The notes under the pieces were generated by a model. It worked only from the letters and a program-made list of their open reading frames with translations. It made no database searches and was not told the DNA's origin. DNA of 64,000 nucleotides. Origin: Thiohalomonas sp041685045. Its GTDB lineage: Bacteria; Pseudomonadota; Gammaproteobacteria; Thiohalomonadales; Thiohalomonadaceae. Positions 9,018 through 18,280 of the stretch are shown piece by piece. A program made the translations under genes and the position numbers. Each line of letters opens with the position of its first letter. Position 1 is the stretch's first letter. The DNA lies in NCBI GenBank assembly GCA_041685045.1, contig JAWLGP010000018.1, positions 42,858 to 106,857 on the forward strand, in the 5' to 3' direction.

Positions 9018-10616
9018 CTATGAGCCGTCCCCGGTGGGTTGGCTCGAGAACAGCTCCTTCAGCCGGGGTCGGTCAACCTTGCCGTTGGCGTTTCTTGGCA
9101 GCTTCGAGAAGGTCAGCCAGCGTGCCGGCAGCATGTAGGGGGGCAACAGGCGCCCGACCTGCTGTTTCAGGCCTGTGGGCGTCACCTCGACATCCGGCTG
9201 CGACACATAGGCACAACAGATCAGGTTGCCTTCGAAGCCGTCACTGGGGATCGCCACGATGGCCGATTCGCGCAGGCAGTCGAGCGCATGAAACGCCGCC
9301 TCGACCTCGCCCAGTTCGATGCGGTAACCGCGGCTCTTGATCTGGCTGTCCGCCCGCCCAAGAAAGTAGACCAGGCCGTCGTGGCTGAGCCGGCCGAGGT
9401 CGCCGGTCCGGTAGATACGGCCCCCCGTCGCCGGATCGGTGCGAAACGCGGCGGCTGTCTTTTCCGGGTCGCGCCAGTAACCCGGGCTGAGGCCGCTGCC
9501 GCCGATGAAAATCTCGCCGATCTCGCCCGGCGGTACGTCGTTGCCGTTGCCGTTCAGTACCCGCAACTGCTCGCCGGCACAGGCAATCCCGATCGGGATC
9601 GGCGCCCGGGCATCCTGCGGGCAGGTGGCAACGGTGTGATAGCTGCTGGCGATGGTCGCTTCGGTCGGGCCGTAGAGGTTGGTGAAGCTGACATGCGGCA
9701 GCCGCTGCATGAAGTGGACGAGTGAGGGGGTCGGCAGCACCTCACCGCACCACAGCAGTCGTTTCAGACTCGGGAAGTCGTTGGGGGCAACGGCATCGTG
9801 CTTGGCCAGGAACGTCAACGTCGAGGGCACGGAGAACCACTGGGTCAGCTGCGTGCGGCGGATGAAGTCGGCCAGCTTGTGCGGCAGCAGATTGAGTTGC
9901 GGCGGCACCAGATACAGGGTGGCGCCGGCCGACAACGTGCCATAGATGTCGAAGGTCGAAAGATCGAAGTGCAACGGCGTATGGCCGGAGATCCGCTCGC
10001 CCGCCGTGATGCCGAAATGGTTCCGTGCCCATTCGACGAACCCAATCACGTTGCGGTGGGTGATCACCACCCCCTTGGGCTGCCCGGTCGAGCCGGAGGT
10101 GAACAACAGGTGGGCCGGATCGTCGGCGCTGTTTGCGCTGGCCGGCGCTGCATCCGGATAGGCGGCCAGGTCACTCCAGTCGAAGCGGCTCTCGAAGTGC
10201 GTCCCCGACAGCGGGCGCGTTTCGAGCGAGCCGACCACCAGGTGCTCGCTGCCGGTGAGCGCGATGATCTCGTCCAATAAAGGCGCAGTCGTGCTGGCCG
10301 CCAGAATGCCCCACGGTTCACTGGCGCTGATCACCCGCGCCGCACGTTCGGCAGGGCAGGCCGGGTCCATCGGCACATACATGGCGTCCGCCTTCAGCAC
10401 CCCGAGCATGGCCACGATGGCCGTGGGCGACTTGGGCATGAGCAGACCCACCCGATCGCCCCGGCCGCAGCCCACAGCGCGCAGGCAGTGGGCCAACTGC
10501 GAGCTGGCGCGATCCAGTTCGCCATAGCTGAGCTCGGACGCGCCCAGCACCACCGCCGCCGCCTCCGGGCGGGCAGCCGCCTGTTGCGTGACATACTCCT
10601 GCAGCCGTTCGACCAT
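9018..10616 (-). CDS. Amino acid adenylation enzyme (free-standing NRPS A domain / DltA-like)
   Basis: The protein (532 aa) carries the adenylation core motifs in order: A3 LLFTSGSTGQPKGVVITHRN, A4 region HFDLSTFDIYG, A5 NLYGPTEATI, A7 YRTGDLG, and A10 NANGKVDRP with the catalytic lysine. The Asp in FDLSTFDIYG matches the residue that contacts the alpha-amino group in amino-acid-activating domains, so an alpha-amino acid is the expected substrate. It should form aminoacyl-AMP and load the adjacent carrier protein. I place the start at the ATG 10616, one base after the stop of the monooxygenase gene (TGAAATG), rather than at an upstream ATG that would overlap that gene. The exact amino acid is not read. 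Confidence 0.9.
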   Translation of the reverse strand: MVERLQEYVTQQAAARPEAAAVVLGASELSYGELDRASSQLAHCLRAVGCGRGDRVGLLMPKSPTAIVAMLGVLKADAMYVPMDPACPAERAARVISASEPWGILAASTTAPLLDEIIALTGSEHLVVGSLETRPLSGTHFESRFDWSDLAAYPDAAPASANSADDPAHLLFTSGSTGQPKGVVITHRNVIGFVEWARNHFGITAGERISGHTPLHFDLSTFDIYGTLSAGATLYLVPPQLNLLPHKLADFIRRTQLTQWFSVPSTLTFLAKHDAVAPNDFPSLKRLLWCGEVLPTPSLVHFMQRLPHVSFTNLYGPTEATIASSYHTVATCPQDARAPIPIGIACAGEQLRVLNGNGNDVPPGEIGEIFIGGSGLSPGYWRDPEKTAAAFRTDPATGGRIYRTGDLGRLSHDGLVYFLGRADSQIKSRGYRIELGEVEAAFHALDCLRESAIVAIPSDGFEGNLICCAYVSQPDVEVTPTGLKQQVGRLLPPYMLPARWLTFSKLPRNANGKVDRPRLKELFSSQPTGDGS

Positions 10617-10617
10617 T

Positions 10618-11679
10618 TCAGCCTTCCAACGCTTGGGCGAAGACCTGCGCCGTGTGCTCCAGTTCCTCCTGGCTGGGCGGGATATCCAGGATGAAGGTGC
10701 GATAGCCCAGTCGGACGTAGTCGGCGATTTCGGTTGCCACCCGTCGGTAGCTCCCCACCAGATAGGGACAGAAGGTCTTGTAGTTCTGGAACGGGCCAAG
10801 CCAGTAGGGACTCTCCCGGGCCTCGCCGTCGGTGCGGCCGGACAGCTGCCGGTGCCACTGCGAATCGGAGACCTTCATGGCGAGCTGGTGGGCGAGTTGT
10901 CCGGAGCGCTCTTCCGGGAAGCGTGCCAGCGCCACCTCCCATGCCGCTTCGTCGGTGTCACGGGCAACGATGCCGACACGGACACCGCAAGGGACACGGA
11001 TGTCGTCGCCCACCCCCTGCTCTTCACCGGGAGGCAGCGGATACTTGATGGCCGTGGCCTCCACCGCGTGGGAGGCCGCCATGCCGGCGGCGGACGAGCC
11101 CGATACCAGGATCCCCGGCCACAGCTCCGGCGGCAGCGCCGGTGCCAGCTTCAGGTTGTTAACCCGGTAATACTTGCCCTCGAAGCTGACGCCGGCGGGA
11201 CGCTCCAGCAGCTGCCGGATGATCGTGGTGTACTCGACCATGCGGTCGTAGCGCTCGTCGTGCGGGGTCGGGTCATCCAGCGCCAGCAGGTCATTGCGGA
11301 AACCGCCGGCGAGCATGTTCAGGTAGATCTTGCGCCCGTAGAGCAGGCCCAGCGTCGCCACCATCTTGGCGGCCGTGAACGGGTGCATGTAGATCGGCTG
11401 CACCGCAACCAGCGGCGCGAGCGCTTCGGTGTGCTGCAGGATCGCCTGGCTGACCAGCCAGGGGTCGGCCAGGGAGTTGTCGGCGTAGACCAGCATCCCC
11501 CGGCAGCCGATGCGCTCGCTCCAGCGGGCCGCCTCCACGACGCGCGACAGATAGTTTTTCGGGTCCTCGTGGCTCGACTGCGGACAGGTCGAAAACAGCT
11601 CGACTTTTTCCGAATCGGTCCCCTGTGCGTCGGGCATTTCTCTTGATACCGTCTGCTCGCCCAGACCTTGCTGCTGCAT
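10618..11679 (-). CDS. LLM-class flavin-dependent monooxygenase (luciferase/SsuD-like)
   Basis: The 353-residue protein has the luciferase-like pattern: VEAARWSERIGCRGMLVYAD, then QPIYMHPFTAAKMVATL, LYGRKIYLNMLAGGF and VSGSSAAGMAAS. Family members use reduced FMN and O2, and SsuD relatives desulfonate alkanesulfonates. No ssuEABC genes are present. It is instead the first gene of the adenylation/carrier/acyltransferase/PLP operon, which suggests oxidation of a carrier-bound amino acid or a product made from it. The start codon ATG at 11679 has a clear AGGAGG sequence a few bases upstream. Family firm; substrate inferred only. Confidence 0.85.
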   Translation of the reverse strand: MQQQGLGEQTVSREMPDAQGTDSEKVELFSTCPQSSHEDPKNYLSRVVEAARWSERIGCRGMLVYADNSLADPWLVSQAILQHTEALAPLVAVQPIYMHPFTAAKMVATLGLLYGRKIYLNMLAGGFRNDLLALDDPTPHDERYDRMVEYTTIIRQLLERPAGVSFEGKYYRVNNLKLAPALPPELWPGILVSGSSAAGMAASHAVEATAIKYPLPPGEEQGVGDDIRVPCGVRVGIVARDTDEAAWEVALARFPEERSGQLAHQLAMKVSDSQWHRQLSGRTDGEARESPYWLGPFQNYKTFCPYLVGSYRRVATEIADYVRLGYRTFILDIPPSQEELEHTAQVFAQALEG

Positions 11680-12009
11680 GCAACCTCCTTGTTCGTTGGT
11701 CCGTTACGCACGTCTTTTCGAACACGAGCCCATACGCGATCGAGCCCGCTCCTCGCGTCTGTCGTCGGGATGTTCACACGGTACCGTCGTTGCCCACGGA
11801 AATCGACGGCCGCGCCTTCGGGGCGGCCACTGGTGAGCGGGGCGGATGTGTTACACATGGTTGTTAGCTACTGGTTATAGGTGGGTTATCGGCAAGCTGC
11901 AACTTCTCGGCTGGGTGCACAGGCCCCCTGACGAAAAGCCGCATTGACAACCGGTCGGTCGCTAACTAAGCGTTTATTGGGCTCATGAACTACAACCGAG
12001 AAAGAGACC
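11680..12009. other. Divergent intergenic region
   Basis: This 330-bp, comparatively AT-richer gap separates the minus-strand biosynthetic set from the plus-strand hemerythrin-like gene, so it should hold the promoters for both. I see no credible small gene and no clear operator palindrome. The Shine-Dalgarno for the monooxygenase gene (AGGAGG on the minus strand) lies just above 11680. Confidence 0.5.
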
Positions 12010-12504
12010 GTGATGACGCTGAAATCTCTCCAGGAAAGCCACCGCCAAATTGCCGAACTAACCGCGGTTCTGGGTGCCTTGGTGCCCGATCGATCCCTGT
12101 GCCGGACCGACCTGACCTGTGAGCTGTTTTCGCGTTTTGTCGGTAACGTCAAACGCCACTTTCAGCTCCAGGAGAAGGAGTTGTTTCCGTGTCTGCTGCG
12201 CCACGCCGACACCCGCTACAACCGTGCCGCGAATCGCGCTATGCAGGCTCACCTTGGGATCAAGCGGATTTTCGACGACTATCTTCACACTTGGTGCAAG
12301 AACGGTGTCTTGAATCCAAGCGCCGAACAGGACGCCTTCGTACGCGACACCCAGGAGATCTTCCGGCTGGTGAAAAAACGCCTCGACGATGATTCCCGTG
12401 AGTTGCACGCAATGGCGCGGGAGGTCCTGTCCGATCCGCCGCCAAGCGGCAAGCCTCACTTTCAGCCGCGCATGCAGGCACCCCACGCACTCCGACACGC
12501 CTGA
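12010..12504 (+). CDS. Hemerythrin HHE-domain protein
   Basis: The protein (164 aa) has histidines and carboxylates spaced as in HHE hemerythrin-like four-helix bundles: ESHRQIAEL near residue 10, HFQLQEKELFP near 55-65, and AMQAHLGIKRIF near 80. Such proteins bind a diiron centre and sense or detoxify O2, NO or oxidants, or store iron. No signal peptide or membrane segment. The start may be the GTG at 12010 or the ATG at 12013; both follow an AAAGAGA ribosome site. It stands alone; the next gene, kaiB, begins 230 bp downstream. Confidence 0.75.
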   Translation: MMTLKSLQESHRQIAELTAVLGALVPDRSLCRTDLTCELFSRFVGNVKRHFQLQEKELFPCLLRHADTRYNRAANRAMQAHLGIKRIFDDYLHTWCKNGVLNPSAEQDAFVRDTQEIFRLVKKRLDDDSRELHAMAREVLSDPPPSGKPHFQPRMQAPHALRHA

Positions 12505-12734
12505 CCCGCCAACGGCGGGGCACCGGAAAAGCCGAGCGTTAGGGAAACGCTGATCTATTCCGCTTTCGTCGCTCCCGGCCCCCGGTGAACGCATTCGAGG
12601 GCCAGGCTTCGGCGGGAGCCCTGGAAAATCAAGGCCCTGGATGCCCGCCTTCGCGGGCATGACGAATCGTTCAGCGTTTGCTTGGCGGTGCTACCTTTTC
12701 CTATTACCGTCAACGCGCGGATTGGGAGGGGGTT
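12505..12734. other. Gap with GC hairpin and GCGGGCATGAC-type repeat
   Basis: No gene is seen. A small GC hairpin (CCCGCC at 12505-12510 with GGCGGG at 12514-12519) lies right behind the hemerythrin gene but lacks a T-tract, so it is only a weak terminator candidate. A short repeat, GCCCGCCTTCGCGGGCATGAC at about 12641-12662, resembles the segment inside the TIR element at 18940. Confidence 0.45.
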
Positions 12735-13037
12735 ATGTCCGAGCAGCAGGCCGAATACCTGTTTCGTCTCTATTCAGCCAACCGACATGACGAGATGCAG
12801 GCCGTCATCGAAGATTTCCGGCAGGTGTTCGAAAAGCATTTCCCGGGTTGCTGTCGTTTCGAACTGATCGACGTACTCTCGGAGCCCGAAAGGGCCACGC
12901 AGGACGAAGTCTTCGTCACCCCGACACTGATAAAGACCCAGCCGGAACCGATTCAGCGCATCATCGGCGACCTGACCGAACCGAACGAGGTGCTCGCCAT
13001 TCTCGGGGTCATCAAGAGGGAGTCGAAGTCGTCCTGA
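12735..13037 (+). CDS. kaiB: KaiB-domain protein (lone kaiB)
   Basis: A 100-residue protein, the normal KaiB length. It contains FRLYSANRHDEMQAVIEDFR and FVTPTLIKTQPEPIQRIIGD, matching the thioredoxin-like KaiB fold of the cyanobacterial clock family. The ATG at 12735 is preceded by GGGAGGGGG. No kaiA or kaiC is in the window, so a clock role is not implied; proteobacterial KaiB proteins are often associated with signalling or stress genes. The next gene, 67 bp downstream, is a PAS/GGDEF/EAL protein, and the two may be co-transcribed. Confidence 0.85.
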   Translation: MSEQQAEYLFRLYSANRHDEMQAVIEDFRQVFEKHFPGCCRFELIDVLSEPERATQDEVFVTPTLIKTQPEPIQRIIGDLTEPNEVLAILGVIKRESKSS

Positions 13038-13104
13038 CCTGAATTTCGGCCGACCCCGATCGCCGGTCAGGGAGCCGGAAGGCCCGATTCACGAGGAGGA
13101 GTGA

Positions 13105-16068
13105 TTGCACTCGGACCAGGCAGATCCGGGGGCCGAAGTCGCCCGGCTTGAACGCTTGAACCGCGACTGGCAAGAGCTGTTCGACGCGATGGCGGACCCG
13201 ATCATGCAGCACGATGGCGACTACCGCATCGTGCGGTCGAACCGCGCCTATGCCGCCAGGGCGGGTCGGGCCGCGGGCGACCTTGTCGGACGCCCCTACT
13301 GGGAGGCCTTTCCCCGACAACACGGCCCGCTTCCCGGTTGTCGCGCGGCTTTGGAACGGGGGCTGGAAAAGACCGAAGAGCAGTTCGTGCTGCCTTCGGG
13401 GGAGGTCTTCGTCTCCCGCAGTTACCCGCTGCGGGATTATGGCGGCCGGGTCCGGGGGGGGATCCACCTGTTCGAGGATGTGACCGAGCGCTGGAAAACC
13501 ACCCAGGCCCTGGACGCCGCCGAGCGCCGGCTGCGAACCATCGTCGAGACGGAGTCGGACGGCATCGTCGTGGTGGCCATGGACGGCAAGATCCTCTACG
13601 CGAACCCGGCCACCGCTGACCTCCTCGGGCGCCAGAGCGACGAACTGGTCGGTAATTCCCTCGGGCTGCCCTTGACCGGCGAGGGCACCAACGAGCTCGA
13701 CGTGCTGAGACCTGGCCTGCCCCCCGCGGTGGCGGAGATGCGCACCTCAGCGCTGGAGTGGGGCGGGCAGGCGGCCTACCTGATCGTCCTGCACGACATC
13801 ACCCTGCGCAGGCTTGGCGAGCGACGGCTGCATCGCATCAACCGCACCTATGCCGTGCTCAGCGCGTGTGACCACACCCTGGTCACCGCACGCGACGAGA
13901 CCGCCCTGTACCAGGGTTTTTGCGATCACCTGGTGGATACCGGCGGCTACCGCTTCGCCTGGGTCGGTCAGCGCCGGGACGATGCGGCAAAGTCGATCGC
14001 CCCGGTCGCAGCCGCCGGTCGCGGCAAGGACTACCTGGAGCAGGTGCAGTTCACCTGGGGGGAGAACCGCTGGGGCACCGACCCGGCGGGCGAGGCGATC
14101 CGCACCGGTATGTCGATTGTGATCCCCGACCTGTCGAAGGACCCGCGCACATTGCTGTGGCGCCCGGAGGCGCTCGCCCGCAAGTTCCTCACCGCCATCG
14201 GCCTGCCGGTCTACCTGGAACAGGAGGTGGTGGGGGCGCTTTGCATCTACGCCGACAGTCCCGGCCTGTTCGATCGGGAGGAGGTGGCGCTGCTCGAGGA
14301 ACTGGCCGCGGATCTCTCTTTCGGCCTGCACACCTTGCGCGCCCGTGCGGCACGGGCGGAGGCCGAGGCCACGCTGCAGATCCGTAACCGGGCCATCGAG
14401 GCCAGCCTGAACGGCATCGTTATCTTCGAGGCGGACCGGCCGGGCCCGCCGGTGCTGGACGTCAACCCCGCCTTCACCCGCATCACCGGCTACACGGCGC
14501 AGGAGGTGATCGGCAAACCGATCGATCTCCTCTTCCGCGGCGACATCGACCAGCCGGAACTCGCGAACGTGGAGGGGGCCTTCACCTACGGGCGCGAGAC
14601 CACCGCACTGCTGCGCAACTACCGCAAGGATGGCTCGCTGTTCTGGAACGAACTGCACATCGCCCCGGTGCTGGACGACTCCGGGCTGGCGACCCACTTC
14701 GTCGGCATCATCAATGACCTCACGGAACACAAGCGCTACGAGGAACAGCTGGAGTTCCAGGCCCAGCACGATGCGCTGACCGGACTGCCCAACCGGCTGC
14801 TGATGCAGGACCGCCTCGGCCAGGCCGTCGGCCTTGCCGGTCGGCTCGAACGGAGCGTGGCCGTGCTTTTTCTCGACCTGGATCACTTCAAGGACATCAA
14901 CGACAGTCTCGGCCACGCGGTAGGCGATCAGGTGCTGAAGGAGGTGGCGACCCGTTTCCAGCAGTGCGCGCAAGCGGGGGAGACGGTCGCCCGCTACGGG
15001 GGGGACGAGTACGTGATCATTCTGCCTGAGGTGGATAGCCCCCTCGAAGCCTCCCGCGCGGGCGAGCGCTTCCTGGCGACGCTGACCCGGTCCATGGACA
15101 TCAACGGCCATGACCTGCAGCTGACGGCGAGTGTCGGCGCCGCCATCCATCCCCGGGACGGGGCAGAACCCGAGACCCTGCTGCGAAACGCGGACGCCGC
15201 CATGTACCAGGCCAAGGAGCTGGGACGGGATCGGTTTCAGTTCTATACCAGCGAACTGAACGTGCGCCTGAAGAAACGGCTGCAGATGCGCAACCAGTTA
15301 CGCCGTGCCCTGGACCGTGCGGAGCTGGTGCTGCACTTCCAGCCGCAAGTCGACCTGCGCACGGGTGCGATTGTCGGGTTCGAGGCCTTGGTGCGTCTCA
15401 AGCCGGGCAAACACCTGATCTACCCCGATCGGTTCATCGTGCTGGCGGAGGAGCGGGGACTGATCGAACGCCTGGGAAACTGGGTCTTGCGGGCGGCCTG
15501 TGCCCAGGCCAAGCGCTGGCAAACGGCAGGTCTGCCGCCGGTGACCATGGCGGTGAACCTCTCGCCGCGCCAGCTCAGTGAGCCGGGGCTGATGAAGACG
15601 GTGGAACAGGCGCTGGAGGAGTGCGGCCTCGAGCCGCGCTTTCTGGAGCTGGAGCTGACGGAAAACGCGGTGGCGCAAGCGCCTCAGGAGATGGGGCGGC
15701 GCCTGCAGGCGCTGAAGCGGATAGGTGTGCTGTTGGCCATCGACGATTTTGGTACGGGCTATTCGAGCCTCAGTTATCTGACCCACTTCCCCTTCGACAA
15801 ATTGAAGATCGACCGCTCGTTCGTCAAAGGCATCGCCACCAGCCCCCAGGCCGAAGGTGTCGCCGCCAGCATCATCACCATGGCCCACAACATGCACATG
15901 AAGGTGATTGCCGAGGGGTGCGAAACGCCTCAACAGGCGGCTTTCCTCGACGACCACGGCTGCGACCAGTTGCAGGGATTCTTCTTCAGCCGCCCGCTGT
16001 CCGCCGCCAACGCCACCCGGTTGCTGAGGGAGGGAAAGGGGCTGGACCTCTCGGGACGGATGCACTGA
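13105..16068 (+). CDS. PAS-PAS-GAF-PAS-GGDEF-EAL cyclic di-GMP signalling protein
   Basis: A 987-residue cytoplasmic multidomain protein, with no transmembrane segments. Two PAS domains (about residues 20-130 and 140-230) are followed by a GAF domain (about 260-420), a further PAS (about 430-545), a GGDEF domain near 555-720, and a C-terminal EAL domain near 730-980. The GGDEF signature reads YGGDEY, with Tyr in place of the usual Phe, and no RxxD inhibition site precedes it, so cyclase activity is uncertain. The EAL domain has FEALVRL, LSPRQL, IDDFGTGYSS and KIDRSFV, consistent with an active phosphodiesterase. The start is a TTG at 13105 after a strong GAGGAGGAG; no in-frame ATG fits as well. 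Confidence 0.9.
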   Translation: MHSDQADPGAEVARLERLNRDWQELFDAMADPIMQHDGDYRIVRSNRAYAARAGRAAGDLVGRPYWEAFPRQHGPLPGCRAALERGLEKTEEQFVLPSGEVFVSRSYPLRDYGGRVRGGIHLFEDVTERWKTTQALDAAERRLRTIVETESDGIVVVAMDGKILYANPATADLLGRQSDELVGNSLGLPLTGEGTNELDVLRPGLPPAVAEMRTSALEWGGQAAYLIVLHDITLRRLGERRLHRINRTYAVLSACDHTLVTARDETALYQGFCDHLVDTGGYRFAWVGQRRDDAAKSIAPVAAAGRGKDYLEQVQFTWGENRWGTDPAGEAIRTGMSIVIPDLSKDPRTLLWRPEALARKFLTAIGLPVYLEQEVVGALCIYADSPGLFDREEVALLEELAADLSFGLHTLRARAARAEAEATLQIRNRAIEASLNGIVIFEADRPGPPVLDVNPAFTRITGYTAQEVIGKPIDLLFRGDIDQPELANVEGAFTYGRETTALLRNYRKDGSLFWNELHIAPVLDDSGLATHFVGIINDLTEHKRYEEQLEFQAQHDALTGLPNRLLMQDRLGQAVGLAGRLERSVAVLFLDLDHFKDINDSLGHAVGDQVLKEVATRFQQCAQAGETVARYGGDEYVIILPEVDSPLEASRAGERFLATLTRSMDINGHDLQLTASVGAAIHPRDGAEPETLLRNADAAMYQAKELGRDRFQFYTSELNVRLKKRLQMRNQLRRALDRAELVLHFQPQVDLRTGAIVGFEALVRLKPGKHLIYPDRFIVLAEERGLIERLGNWVLRAACAQAKRWQTAGLPPVTMAVNLSPRQLSEPGLMKTVEQALEECGLEPRFLELELTENAVAQAPQEMGRRLQALKRIGVLLAIDDFGTGYSSLSYLTHFPFDKLKIDRSFVKGIATSPQAEGVAASIITMAHNMHMKVIAEGCETPQQAAFLDDHGCDQLQGFFFSRPLSAANATRLLREGKGLDLSGRMH

Positions 16069-16105
16069 AGCGCGGCTGAAGCACCAATCCCGCCGTGTAC
16101 CCCAG

Positions 16106-16182
16106 CAGGATGGCCAAAGCGCCGCGTGCCCATCAACGAACGTATCGATGGGCACGTCGCTTCGCTCCTTTGCCCATCCTAC
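16106..16182. repeat. REP family 2 pair between signalling genes
   Basis: The plus-strand GGAT GGCCAAAGC-type copy at 16106-16136 is degenerate, while the minus-oriented copy at 16147-16182 is complete (GTAG-GATGGGCA, loop, TGCCCATC when read on the minus strand). Family 2 REPs occur also at 45365, 54016, 54211 and 59761. The remainder of the 195-bp gap after the EAL gene contains no gene. Confidence 0.7.
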
Positions 16183-16263
16183 GAACTGCATCCATGCAGT
16201 CGTCACCACACTGACTACACGAGCCGAAGATGTGGGTGAGCGCAGCGCACCGCCTCGTTCGCA

Positions 16264-17769
16264 TCACAGCGCATTTGAAATCGAGAAGAAAATGGTCGCC
16301 CCCTGGTTGGGAGTTCCTGCCGCCCACACCCGGCCCCCATGGCGCTGGACAATGCGGCGAACGGTGGCCAGCCCGATGCCGCTCCCCTCGTAGTCTTCGC
16401 GGGCGTGTAGCCGTTGGAACGGTTGGAACAGCTTTTGGGCATCCTGTTTCTCGAAACCGACACCGTTATCCCGGACGAAGAAGACCGTATCGCTCTCCTG
16501 TCGCTGTCGACCCACGTCAATGAAGGGCTCCAGGCAGTGACGCGTATACTTCCAGGCGTTATCGAGCAGGTTCTGCAGCATGGCACGAAGCAGGACCGGA
16601 TCCCCCTGAACAATCAACTCTGGCTCGATACGCCACCCCATCTGCCGCTGTGGCCTGGCCGCCTGCATCTCGTTGAGGATCTCGTGGGCTACGGCGCTGA
16701 GATCCACCGGTTCCGACCGGACCTCACTGCGCAGAACGCGGGAAAGCCCCAGCAGGCCGTCGATAAGTCTACCCATGGTCTCGGCCGCGGTGGCGATCCG
16801 CCCCAGGTAATCGCGGCCGACCGCATCCAGGCAGTGGCCATACTCCTCCCGCAGGATTTCGGAAAAACTGTTGATTGCCCGTAACGGCCCGCGAAAGTCG
16901 TGGGAAACCGAATAGGAGAACGACTCCAGTTCCTCGTTGACCGCTTTCAGCTCCGCCGTGCGCTCCTCGACGCGCTGCTCCAGGGTGCTGTTGAGGCGCA
17001 GGACTTCCGCCTCTGCCTGTTTACGTGCGGTGACGTCGGTGACGATCCCCTCGATTGCAGTGGGGCGCCCGTCATCGGCCTTCACCAGCATGTTGCGTTG
17101 GTTCAGCCAACGCACTTCCCCCGAACGGTGGACGATTTGATATTCGTAGGTGGCCGGCACCACGCCCTGGAGCAGCATCTGCCAGTGTTGCTCGAAGTAC
17201 TCCAGCCAGTCCGGGTGCAGCCGATCGCGGACCAGAAGCCGGTTACGGTAAAACGCCTCCGGGGAATAACCGAAGAGGTGAAACGAGGCGGGGCTTACGT
17301 ACTCGTACCGTCCCTCGGGGAGGGCCATGCGGTAGATCATGTCGGTGGCGTTTTCGGCCAGTCGGCGAAACTGCTCCTCGCTCTCCCGCAGCTCCGCCTC
17401 GACCGTTTTTCGTCGCGTGAGATCGCGTCCAATCGACAGAAACCCGCTCCGGCCTTCAAGGGGTACGCCGTTCCACTCCTGCCAGATGTAGCCGCCCCCC
17501 TTCACCAGCGCGCGAAGTTCGTAGCCTTCGACCAGTTCCCCCTTGAACACCTTCTGCAGTCCCGAGCGGAGCTTCGGCAGGTCTTCGGGATGGATGAAGT
17601 GCTCGGCCGGTTGACCGATCAGCTCCGCTTCACTGAAGCCCGACAACCGGGAGGCCGCGGGATTGGCGTGACGCACCATCCCGTTCGCATCACCGACGAT
17701 GATCGCATCCGGACTAAGCCGGAAAAACGAGTCGTTGAGCGAGTCCAACGATTGAAGTGGTTCCGACAT
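16264..17769 (-). CDS. PAS-PAS sensor histidine kinase
   Basis: A 501-residue soluble kinase: two PAS domains (about 15-120 and 130-250), a coiled-coil-like linker, an HisKA domain with the phosphoacceptor His at 290 in YSVSHDFRGPLR, and a HATPase with NLLDNAWKYT, RDNGVGFE and GSGIGLATV. No receiver or transmembrane segment. The lack of a neighbouring response regulator gene means its partner is elsewhere. It is convergent with the EAL-protein gene and is separated by a 510-bp gap from the next plus-strand gene. Confidence 0.9.
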   Translation of the reverse strand: MSEPLQSLDSLNDSFFRLSPDAIIVGDANGMVRHANPAASRLSGFSEAELIGQPAEHFIHPEDLPKLRSGLQKVFKGELVEGYELRALVKGGGYIWQEWNGVPLEGRSGFLSIGRDLTRRKTVEAELRESEEQFRRLAENATDMIYRMALPEGRYEYVSPASFHLFGYSPEAFYRNRLLVRDRLHPDWLEYFEQHWQMLLQGVVPATYEYQIVHRSGEVRWLNQRNMLVKADDGRPTAIEGIVTDVTARKQAEAEVLRLNSTLEQRVEERTAELKAVNEELESFSYSVSHDFRGPLRAINSFSEILREEYGHCLDAVGRDYLGRIATAAETMGRLIDGLLGLSRVLRSEVRSEPVDLSAVAHEILNEMQAARPQRQMGWRIEPELIVQGDPVLLRAMLQNLLDNAWKYTRHCLEPFIDVGRQRQESDTVFFVRDNGVGFEKQDAQKLFQPFQRLHAREDYEGSGIGLATVRRIVQRHGGRVWAAGTPNQGATIFFSISNAL

Positions 17770-18280
17770 TTTATCCCCTTTAACGGCGCTATCTTTCGAT
17801 AGTCACCAAGACCAGTCCTGTGGTGTGAAACAGCCGGCGAGCCAACAGCGCGCGGGTGCAAGCCAAGCGATGCTATCGGGTTCACCAATTTCGTTGTTGT
17901 TGTTTGTCAGTGAGTGGCAGCAGCGTATCACCAATTCCATGCTACCCGTAAGGGTTGGCCGGGGCGATCGGAAGGATACTGATCTCCGTGTCGGTGTTTG
18001 TCCTACATCAGGCTGCTCAGCGGCAAATGGCTGGGATGCAGAGGGCGTATCCAGGTTGACGCGGGCACTGTTTGGCGAGGCGGAATGGTGTGACATTGTG
18101 GGCGTTTACTGTAAGTTAAGATCATCCGGCCACTTGAAGGCTTTTCGGTCTTGCCCTGCGATTCGTCACCTGCGCGCCGTCCGTATTCGTCACCATGCCG
18201 CGGACAGACGGTGCGACGTAGACTTCAGGTCAAAGGCAACACATCCGTGTTCCGTTTTTCTCGACATGGGAGGAGTCACC
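17770..18280. other. Divergent gap before the DUF4142 gene
   Basis: A 511-bp gap between the divergent histidine kinase and DUF4142 genes. An open frame from 17825 continues in frame into the DUF4142 gene, but its N-terminal part has no recognisable domain or ribosome site, so I treat it as noncoding. No clear operator is seen. Confidence 0.5.

Noticed and set aside
8678..10616. D-alanylation (dlt) operon
   Set aside because: DltA- and DltC-like genes are present but DltB and DltD are missing, and the neighbours are a monooxygenase and a PLP lipoprotein.
17825..18280. N-terminal extension of the DUF4142 frame
   Set aside because: The ribosome site GGGAGGAG and family start both point to the ATG at 18281; upstream residues have no family resemblance.
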